Source: Chthonomonadaceae bacterium
Lineage (GTDB): Bacteria; Armatimonadota; Chthonomonadetes; Chthonomonadales; Chthonomonadaceae
NCBI GenBank assembly: GCA_025355115.1
Contig: JANXLO010000558.1
Coordinates: forward strand, 1-6,225
Direction of reading: 5' to 3'
Length of the DNA stretch: 6,225 nucleotides
Part shown: positions 1 to 4,775 of the stretch, in pieces
Numbering within the stretch: the first letter of the stretch is position 1
Layout: each line of letters starts with the position of its first letter
Program-made: the position numbers and the translations under genes
The notes under the pieces: generated by a model
Databases searched by the model: none
Seen by the model: only the letters and a program-made list of their open reading frames with translations
Told to the model about the DNA's origin: nothing

Positions 1-720
1 GAGCGAATTGCCTACCTCCAGGAATGTTTCGAGTGAAACGCCCGCCTCCCTGGCCCGAGCCGCCCAGAGATCTCGGCAGAGCTCTGTCGACGCGAACTCA
101 CGCTTGAGCGCGGTCAGAACCTGCCAGTCCAATGCACTTAGATCGACAATCTCAGTGCCGATTACCGCAGCCAGATCCTCCGACTTGCTGCCCGGCTCCA
201 TCTCTCGCCGTCTCACATGTCCCACTCCGAGCGCGAAAAGCCGTAGTGCAGGCATCAGCAGAAAGCTCTCCGCGCCCGTCTTTTTCCGAAGAAACTCGGC
301 GTGCTTGGCGAGGGAGTAGCACTGCGGAACTTTTAAAGTTGTCCAGAGACGGTAGCTCGAGCCGGGAGTCGCGGCATCTGCCGATCGAATGACGACATGC
401 CCGGAGAAAGGATCGTCTTGAAACATCGTGTCGAATGCGGCATTCAGTCGATCCTCAGGGACTTTCCAGGCGACCAGAGAACCCTGGGCGAGGTTCGTCG
501 CCATCAGTGTCTGCCGGACTCGCCGAATGACACCCGCCTCCAGCATGGCCCGAATTCGGGCGATTACCTCATCGACAGGGACTTCACTGAAACGGGCGAT
601 CTCGCCAAATGGATCGGACTGAAAGCCCTGAATTCTGTCTTCTGAAACCGCGAGTATGGCGGCGTTGGTCGGATCGTCGATTCCGACAGGGGGAGCGAGA
701 GTGGTGTTCATAACTTCCAT
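1..720 (-). CDS. Lrp/AsnC-type winged-helix protein resembling siroheme decarboxylase AhbA/AhbB (N-terminal 240 residues; runs off left edge)
   Basis: The reading frame is open from ATG at 720 to the window edge, giving 240 residues with no stop. Residues about 20-75 look like a winged helix ending in the AGVIRRVRQ turn typical of AsnC and AhbA/NirD-type proteins. Residues about 80-170 look like the Lrp-like ferredoxin fold: AWKVPEDRL, YRLWTTLKVP (123-132) and LMPALRLFALGV (155-166) echo the siroheme decarboxylase pattern. From about 194 (LSALDWQVLTALKREF) a second winged helix seems to begin, suggesting a tandem AhbA-AhbB or NirDL-like fusion. His108 may correspond to the conserved HNY histidine, but the R-x-H-x-Y-N stretch is altered, so heme-precursor decarboxylation is uncertain and a regulatory role is possible. 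Two starts are possible: ATG 720 has AAGG four bases upstream, and ATG 711 is an in-frame alternative. It begins 61 bp after the kinase stop on the same strand, so read-through from the triad is possible, though functional linkage is not shown. Confidence 0.72.
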   Translation of the reverse strand, partial: MEVMNTTLAPPVGIDDPTNAAILAVSEDRIQGFQSDPFGEIARFSEVPVDEVIARIRAMLEAGVIRRVRQTLMATNLAQGSLVAWKVPEDRLNAAFDTMFQDDPFSGHVVIRSADAATPGSSYRLWTTLKVPQCYSLAKHAEFLRKKTGAESFLLMPALRLFALGVGHVRRREMEPGSKSEDLAAVIGTEIVDLSALDWQVLTALKREFASTELCRDLWAARAREAGVSLETFLEVGNSL

Positions 721-781
721 TTTACCTTACAGCAGGGAGTTTGGCTCACGGCATCGCGGATCGGAGAGGGGGCGGAACGGA

Positions 782-2158
782 TCAGCGGGCTGTGCTTATC
801 TTTTTGACGAAACTTGAGGGGTGAAGTTTCCGACGGGCGGCTGAAGCGACTGCTGTCATGCTCAGGCCTGGCTTCGCTGACACTCGTCTGACAATCGCGG
901 TAGGATGAAACGCTTTTTCAATGACGACTTCCGCCAGCATCCCGATCCCGAACATTGCAAGCACAAGCACCATGCAAGAAGAGCTTTGCCAGCTCTGCAT
1001 TCGCTCGCCGAAGGTGAGAGGGTGAGGCTCTTCCGTCGAGGTGGGGATGCCACGCTGAAGCGGCGGCTTCGGCTGAATTATCTCGGGCATAGGGGGCACT
1101 TCGACATAAGGCTGCCTGGCCCATGTCGGCGCGTGCATCGGCGGGACGACAGGCGCGGCGTATTTGCGTTGAGGCAGGGGCGGCACTTTGACTGTCCGGG
1201 GCACCGCATCGGGATGCGGCGGTTCCATTTTCGCCCCCTGCCACCAGGGGTCGGCCGGGGGCATATGCGTGAGATTCTCGACGACGGAGTGGAAATCCGG
1301 GGTCTGAGCCACCGTTCCGTGGCAGGCCTTCGTCAACGTGGCGGCAAGCGTTCGGAGGCCAGGATCGGCGTGCTGCTGCAGGTAGGTGAGAAGGACGGAT
1401 TTTTCCGGAAGCCGGAAATCCTGAGCGGTGAAGAGCAGATTTTCACCCGTGTCGAACCGCTTCCACAGGTTGGGTTCCAAGCTCAGAGCCATCAGCCCCG
1501 TATAGATCACGAGCGCAGAGAAGTTGTCGAGACGTTCGTCATAGTCGTCGGGAGTGCGCTTGGGGTGCTGATAGTTGATGTGCCCCAACTCGGAACTGCG
1601 TCGCCCACGCAGGCTGGGAATGAACATCCCGTCATAGTCCACCAGACGCAGTTGCTCCTGCGGAGAGACAAGCACATTGCCGTGCTGAAGATCGGCGTGC
1701 GCGATCTTGTGCTGCCGCAGTCTGGCGATTAATCCGCGCCATTGCAGCGCGAGGTTGCGCAGGCGGTCGGGCTTGAAGAGGTTTTTCTGAACGTAAGTGG
1801 TTAGCGTCTCCCCTTCAACCCACTCCATTTTTACTACAGGAAACCACTTGCCTCGCGCGCGAATGCCCTCCTGAAGGTAGGAGAACTCCACCAGTCCTGG
1901 CACAGCGAGCCTCGAAAGGTAGAGGCTTAGCAGGGCGTACCGGTTCTGCTGATCCTCGCCCTGCCGCAAAAAGCATCGGACGGCCCAGCGGTGTGTGCCG
2001 TTGAGCATCTCGTAGACGCTCGCGAAGTTGCCTGAAGCGACTCGCGGGAGGCCCAGTTTGTTGACTGCCACCCTGCCTGTCTTCAACTCAGGGTCGTGGA
2101 AGCAGGTCGCGGGGTTCTGTATTGCGTCCTGATAGTCGGAGGCTGGAGGCCAGTTCAT
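782..2158 (-). CDS. Membrane-anchored protein kinase of a TerY-P-like triad
   Basis: 458 residues. The N-terminal kinase fold spans roughly 35-300: a glycine-loop-like ASGNFASVYE (41-50), the beta-3 position as AVR (59-61), a hinge KMEWVEGE (110-117), the catalytic loop HADLQHGN (154-161, with Asp156 and Asn161) and a metal-binding DYDG (174-177) in place of DFG. ELGHINYQHP (190-199) follows the activation segment and DNF (211-213) fits the helix F aspartate. The usual VAIK lysine is Arg61, so activity may be atypical, although the catalytic and metal-binding aspartates are present. A proline-rich linker (about 301-375) leads to one hydrophobic segment (about 393-413) and a basic tail of about 40 residues. 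The kinase is thus probably cytoplasmic and tethered to the inner membrane. The start ATG overlaps the upstream PP2C stop as ATGA and has AGGAGG four bases upstream, so translation is probably coupled. It likely phosphorylates a partner that the PP2C dephosphorylates; the substrate is unknown. Confidence 0.88.
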   Translation of the reverse strand: MNWPPASDYQDAIQNPATCFHDPELKTGRVAVNKLGLPRVASGNFASVYEMLNGTHRWAVRCFLRQGEDQQNRYALLSLYLSRLAVPGLVEFSYLQEGIRARGKWFPVVKMEWVEGETLTTYVQKNLFKPDRLRNLALQWRGLIARLRQHKIAHADLQHGNVLVSPQEQLRLVDYDGMFIPSLRGRRSSELGHINYQHPKRTPDDYDERLDNFSALVIYTGLMALSLEPNLWKRFDTGENLLFTAQDFRLPEKSVLLTYLQQHADPGLRTLAATLTKACHGTVAQTPDFHSVVENLTHMPPADPWWQGAKMEPPHPDAVPRTVKVPPLPQRKYAAPVVPPMHAPTWARQPYVEVPPMPEIIQPKPPLQRGIPTSTEEPHPLTFGERMQSWQSSSCMVLVLAMFGIGMLAEVVIEKAFHPTAIVRRVSAKPGLSMTAVASAARRKLHPSSFVKKISTAR

Positions 2159-3027
2159 ACAGCCTCCTCATCGGGATAACTCTCGTTAAACAGCAGGGTA
2201 GAGTCCGGCGTATCCAGGTCGGAGTGAACAGTCGCATCGGTCGCGTTCGCGTCTACACTGGAATTATGTGATACGCCTGTCTCACGGATTATCAGTAACG
2301 TTGTGTCGTCGTTCTTGAGGCGGCGCTCTGCGCGCAGCCGATCGACGAGCTCCGAAAACTGCTCCTCTCCCGTGAGTGCCTCTAGAATGTGCCATGGTCT
2401 GTTTCCCGCTTCAGCCTCGCCCAGGAACCACTTTGCCAGCGCATCGGTCATCAGGAGAAGGACGTCTTTCGGTTGGAAAGTGCCGTTCAGTCGCTCGGCT
2501 CCGTCCAGAACGTGCCTGTTGCGGTCTGCATTGGACGATAGCAGCGTCGGGCTGCTGTCGAAGGCGGCGGCGCGATCTATGGGGAAGGAGAGGTAGATAG
2601 CGTCGGCGCGAATTTGGACGAGGCAGGTGTCTCCGATGGCAAGGGCGTACCAGTTACGCTCGACAGCGGCCACATCCTCTGGCTCGTTCAGCGTTCCGTC
2701 GAAGCGCAACGTCAGCAGTGCGGCGAAAGCCCCGTTCCGCGCCTTGTCCTCCGCGAACCAGGGCAGGCGATCCCAGGCGATGCCCTCGTGCCATTGCTGC
2801 TGCAGCGGCCCGATTCGCTCCAGAATTTCCACCGGGCCGGGAGACATCGAGAGCGGATTGCAGGCGAAGCCCTCGGTGAGAAGCTTCGCCCAGGCGCGCG
2901 CGAACGACGACTCGGTAGCTCCATCGGCTATTGCAACACCGGCAGGGCCAACCGCGAAAGCGTCCTCATAGTCGGTTTCGGAGCTTCCGGCCTTCGGCAC
3001 CCAGAAGCCCTGTGGAGTCAAATTCAC
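2155..3027 (-). CDS. PP2C-family protein phosphatase of a TerY-P-like triad
   Basis: 290 residues with a GTG start. PP2C motifs occur in order: DYEDAFAV (19-26, first metal acidic residues), VAIADGATES (31-40, the metal-binding DG), GAFAALLTLRF (99-109), LAIGDTCLVQI (129-139), LLLMTDALAKW (190-200) and NDDTTLLII (239-247). These indicate a soluble Mn/Mg-dependent Ser/Thr phosphatase. The usual TDG motif reads TDA here (Asp195 kept, Gly replaced by Ala196), a mild departure. After the core, residues about 250-290 form a polar, acidic tail with no recognised domain. There is no signal peptide or membrane segment, so it should be cytoplasmic. GTG at 3027 is chosen because GAGGAG lies nine bases upstream and overlaps the stop codon of the VWA gene, leaving a 13-bp gap; its own stop overlaps the kinase start. 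The expected role is to reverse the phosphorylation made by the neighbouring kinase. Confidence 0.9.
   Translation of the reverse strand: MNLTPQGFWVPKAGSSETDYEDAFAVGPAGVAIADGATESSFARAWAKLLTEGFACNPLSMSPGPVEILERIGPLQQQWHEGIAWDRLPWFAEDKARNGAFAALLTLRFDGTLNEPEDVAAVERNWYALAIGDTCLVQIRADAIYLSFPIDRAAAFDSSPTLLSSNADRNRHVLDGAERLNGTFQPKDVLLLMTDALAKWFLGEAEAGNRPWHILEALTGEEQFSELVDRLRAERRLKNDDTTLLIIRETGVSHNSSVDANATDATVHSDLDTPDSTLLFNESYPDEEAV
2163..2168 (-). promoter_or_regulatory. Ribosome binding site AGGAGG of the kinase gene, inside PP2C
   Basis: AGGAGG lies four bases before ATG 2158 and within the last codons of the PP2C gene. With the ATGA stop/start overlap it indicates coupled translation of phosphatase and kinase. 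The spacing is slightly short. Confidence 0.7.
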
Positions 3028-3036
3028 GGACGGCCT

Positions 3037-3042
3037 CTCCTC
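3037..3042 (-). promoter_or_regulatory. Ribosome binding site GAGGAG of PP2C, overlapping the VWA stop
   Basis: The last two bases of the VWA stop codon TGA (3043-3041) are the first bases of GAGGAG, nine bases before the GTG start at 3027. The arrangement supports translational coupling and supports GTG as the true start. Confidence 0.8.
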
Positions 3043-3874
3043 AGCGCAGGTTGCTCGGGCGCGTGCCGATGTCCAGAAAACGGATCAGCTCTACAAGGTC
3101 GGCGTTGAAGGCGAACCCACGTGCTCCCGGCCCTATCGGGTAGCCCTCCGCCAGTGCGGAGGCGCTGATGTTGTCCGGCAAGGGAGACGATAGCGCGAAC
3201 AGCTTTCGCGCCCACTCGTCGGGCAGGCCCGCATCGGTGTTGGGAAAGACGATTGGCGCGGAAGAGAGGCCGGAGATGTGGCAGTTGAACAGCAGCACAT
3301 TGCCGTCCGTCGAGGCGAGGGAGGTTAGCAGCGTCGCTTCTCGCGTGGGATCCACATTGTATTCGCCGTCAGTGATGTTGATGACGATGGGAGGATACGA
3401 ATCGGGATGCGCCGCAATCCAGCCCTCTAAAATCTTATGTGCGAGCTGGAACGCCTCCGCCATTGGAGTGCCGCTCTTTGCGACGGGCTCGATCCAGACC
3501 GGAAATTTCACTGTCTGGTCTATCACGCCGCCCGCTCCGTCGTCCACTTTCTTGGTGCGCTCCTCGACCCTCGTGGGGGAGTTCGCCACTTCGCTGATGA
3601 GAACGAGATGCTGTCCCGTCAGCGGCCCGCCGAACGCCGGGCCGGTCTTCGCGCCATAGCCGATGACGCCTACGACGTAGTAGTCGTTGATGCCCTCGCC
3701 CTTCGCGCACTTGATGACGAGATTCTGAAGCAGCCGGTTGAGGGCGTCCGCCATCCCATCCGCCTTCTTCTTGCCCACGCCTCCGCCGAACGGGTCGTCC
3801 ATTGATTTCGACTGATCGATCATAAACAGAAAGCAGCTCGGATTGACGCGGCTGATCTCGGCTGAATACGCCAT
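3041..3874 (-). CDS. TerY-like VWA-domain protein with intact MIDAS
   Basis: 277 residues from ATG 3874. The von Willebrand factor A fold covers most of the protein. All MIDAS elements are visible: DQSKS (20-24, the DxSxS motif), Thr136 in SGTPMAEAF, and ITDGE (167-171, with Asp169). A divalent metal and an acidic ligand should therefore be bound. The C-terminal part contains RKLFALSSPLP, GARGFAFNADL and FLDIGTR, which I take to be typical of TerY-like VWA proteins. There is no signal peptide or transmembrane segment, so it is cytoplasmic. ATG 3874 is preferred over an in-frame TTG at 3889 because AGGAG lies six bases upstream of the ATG, inside the TTG-started extension. It is first in the tightly spaced VWA-PP2C-kinase unit. 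In this family it is thought to act as a scaffold or ligand-responsive partner of the kinase and phosphatase; that role is inferred here. Confidence 0.92.
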   Translation of the reverse strand: MAYSAEISRVNPSCFLFMIDQSKSMDDPFGGGVGKKKADGMADALNRLLQNLVIKCAKGEGINDYYVVGVIGYGAKTGPAFGGPLTGQHLVLISEVANSPTRVEERTKKVDDGAGGVIDQTVKFPVWIEPVAKSGTPMAEAFQLAHKILEGWIAAHPDSYPPIVINITDGEYNVDPTREATLLTSLASTDGNVLLFNCHISGLSSAPIVFPNTDAGLPDEWARKLFALSSPLPDNISASALAEGYPIGPGARGFAFNADLVELIRFLDIGTRPSNLR

Positions 3875-3880
3875 TTCATT

Positions 3881-3885
3881 CTCCT
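3881..3885 (-). promoter_or_regulatory. Ribosome binding site AGGAG of the VWA gene
   Basis: AGGAG sits six bases before ATG 3874. It lies inside the extension that would arise from the upstream in-frame TTG at 3889, so it decides the start in favour of the ATG. Confidence 0.8.
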
Positions 3886-4025
3886 GCAAGTGGTGTCGGA
3901 ATCATTGCAGCATTCCCAGACTTACATACGCAAAGAACCCGAATGGGTTTCGCCCTTGCCCACTTCCCCGCCGCATTCTGCGTCTAAGATGCATACAACC
4001 GCTCTACCGAGCTTTTTAACTATGT

Positions 4026-4074
4026 AGCACGTTTGGCGCATTTATGTCCAGGTCATGGCACATTTGGCACATTT
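4026..4074 (-). repeat. Four 9-bp direct repeats (AAAYGYGCC) in two pairs, 31 bp apart
   Basis: Read on the minus strand, the copies are AAATGTGCC (4066-4074), AAATGTGCC (4057-4065), AAATGCGCC (4035-4043) and AAACGTGCT (4026-4034). Each pair is contiguous. The pairs are separated by 13 bases (4044-4056, ATGTCCAGGTCAT on the plus strand), which form an imperfect palindrome with five of six pairs matching. The offset between pairs is exactly 31 bp, close to three helical turns. The array lies 152 bp upstream of the VWA start. It could be an operator or promoter-proximal activator array for the triad. It could also be a relic end of an IS21-family element, whose termini begin TGT and carry repeated subterminal sequences; the plus strand reads TGT from 4023-4025. 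No transposase reading frame remains nearby. Confidence 0.75.
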
Positions 4075-4087
4075 AAGGATAGGAAAC

Positions 4088-4124
4088 AACGGACTCTGCT
4101 CTCGGAACGCACGGAATGTCCGTT
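4088..4124 (-). terminator. Weak inverted repeat downstream of the LTD gene
   Basis: Perfect 7-bp arms AACGGAC (4088-4094) and GTCCGTT (4118-4124) enclose 23 bases, 41 bases past the LTD stop. On the minus strand the distal arm continues into GTTTCCTATCC, which is only loosely T-rich. It may end the LTD transcript before the triad promoter, or be incidental; the long loop argues against a strong intrinsic terminator. Confidence 0.25.
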
Positions 4125-4165
4125 AGCTCCATCGATCAGCAGTGCTCTCTTCGCGACAGGCGGAT

Positions 4166-4558
4166 TTAGTTGGAGGCAAGGTCAGGAGGGGCGGGGACTG
4201 TGTTGGGGAAGACGATCTTCGAGCTTTGCAGGTGGAGAAGATGGACGTGCGCGGCGGATGTCCAGAGGCGCTCGGGGCGGTTCCAGTAGGCACAGTAGGC
4301 TTGCTTGCCGTCGACGGTGGGCATCCACTCGTCGGCACCAGAGCCAGTGAAAAGCACGACACGGGTATAGGGCTTGATGTTGACCTCCTCTCGGAAGATG
4401 TACATCTGCTCGGCTATCTCGGTCGGTTCCCCCTCCAGATAGGCATCCGTGCAGAGCGCCCAACCGCGCAGGCTGACAGTCATCAAACCCTGATTTTGCA
4501 GTACGACGTACTCGCTCTGCGTGTTGGTCGCCGTATGTATCTCAATGATTTTCAGCAT
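4166..4558 (-). CDS. Lamin-tail-domain (LTD) protein, small and cytoplasmic
   Basis: 130 residues from ATG 4558. The sequence follows the lamin-tail immunoglobulin-like pattern: an N-terminal strand LKIIEIH, then SEYVVLQNQG (15-24), LRGWALCTDA (30-39), a YIF strand (53-55) and PYTRVVLFTGSGAD (63-76). Bacterial LTDs are often found in secreted nucleases or cell-surface proteins, but here the domain stands alone with no signal peptide, membrane helix or catalytic domain, so a binding or adaptor role is more likely than an enzyme. The start is chosen because GGGGAG lies ten bases upstream; an in-frame ATG at 4639 would add 27 residues unlike the fold and lacks support. The C-terminus contains IVFPNT, also found in the VWA protein. 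It is separated from nrdJ by a terminator-like hairpin and from the VWA gene by 291 bp, all on one strand. Membership of the triad is an open question. Confidence 0.8.
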   Translation of the reverse strand: MLKIIEIHTATNTQSEYVVLQNQGLMTVSLRGWALCTDAYLEGEPTEIAEQMYIFREEVNIKPYTRVVLFTGSGADEWMPTVDGKQAYCAYWNRPERLWTSAAHVHLLHLQSSKIVFPNTVPAPPDLASN

Positions 4559-4568
4559 CGTCGCTCTT

Positions 4569-4574
4569 CTCCCC
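4569..4574 (-). promoter_or_regulatory. Ribosome binding site GGGGAG of the LTD gene
   Basis: GGGGAG is ten bases before ATG 4558, selecting this start over the in-frame ATG at 4639. The 217-bp gap up to the nrdJ stop otherwise holds the nrdJ hairpin; no clear promoter pair was recognised in it. Confidence 0.55.
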
Positions 4575-4716
4575 AGGCCGATTGCCAACGGAACGGAAAA
4601 TGGCCCATTCCGGCGATCAGCTCCGTAAGGTTTCGGCATGGTGCCGCGTTGCTATTGCAAGCCAGGGCGTTTTGACTGTCATCCGCCAGTCAGAAATAGA
4701 TTTTGAAAGGCATCCC

Positions 4717-4771
4717 GCTGTCTGCGGGAGGGTCAGCGGGCAAAATGACCGCCAAACCTCCCGCAGACGGC
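4717..4771 (-). terminator. Hairpin directly after nrdJ, probable terminator
   Basis: A 15-base stem pairs 4757-4771 with 4717-4731 (fourteen matches, one mismatch on the plus strand that becomes a wobble or mismatch in RNA), enclosing a loop of 25 bases. On the minus strand it begins five bases after the nrdJ stop. The loop holds a smaller GGTCA/TGACC inverted repeat. The sequence beyond the stem has only a broken run of T (CCTTTCAAAATC), so intrinsic termination may be weak. A second short stem (4713-4718 with 4724-4729) competes with the distal arm. Confidence 0.65.
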
Positions 4772-4775
4772 TGGA

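Larger units (their letters stand above)
3875..4165. other. Intergenic region between LTD and VWA genes
   Basis: This 291-bp gap has no supportable gene on either strand. Besides the 9-bp repeat array it contains a short inverted repeat (AACCC at 3936-3940, GGGTT at 3945-3949, four-base loop), a 7-bp inverted repeat near its distal end, and an AT-richer stretch around 4010-4024. It must hold any promoter specific to the triad, but I could not identify a convincing -35/-10 pair. A plus-strand reading frame over 4033-4350 crosses it and is antisense to the LTD gene; it shows no domain. Confidence 0.6.

Noticed and set aside
8..645. Several plus-strand frames (8-319, 132-392, 397-645, 428-622)
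   Set aside because: They are opposite the uninterrupted minus-strand Lrp/AhbA-like frame, have serine/arginine-rich compositions and no recognisable start context or fold.
905..1732. 275-codon plus-strand reading frame
   Set aside because: It lies wholly antisense to the kinase gene, whose motifs are clear. Its product is arginine- and histidine-rich with no domain, as expected of a shadow frame in GC-rich DNA.
3168..3805. Plus-strand frames opposite the VWA gene (3168-3659, 3437-3805)
   Set aside because: The minus strand carries all MIDAS residues in one frame; these are shadows.
3936..3949. Small palindrome AACCC-GAAT-GGGTT upstream of the VWA gene considered as an operator or terminator
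   Set aside because: A 5-bp stem is too short to stand out from chance, there is no following T-run and no second copy in the window.
3981..4024. tRNA-like fragment on the minus strand (AGCTCGGTAGAGCGG resembles a D arm)
   Set aside because: No pairing anticodon stem follows at the right distance, no GGTTCGA-type T arm is found downstream and no acceptor stem can be formed. At most a degraded remnant, more likely chance.
4559..4639. N-terminal extension of the LTD protein from ATG 4639
   Set aside because: The 27 extra residues do not fit the domain and there is a better ribosome binding site before ATG 4558.
4142..4675. 177-codon plus-strand frame over the LTD gene
   Set aside because: Antisense to the LTD gene, which shows the lamin-tail pattern and a good ribosome binding site. 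The plus-strand product has no recognisable domain.
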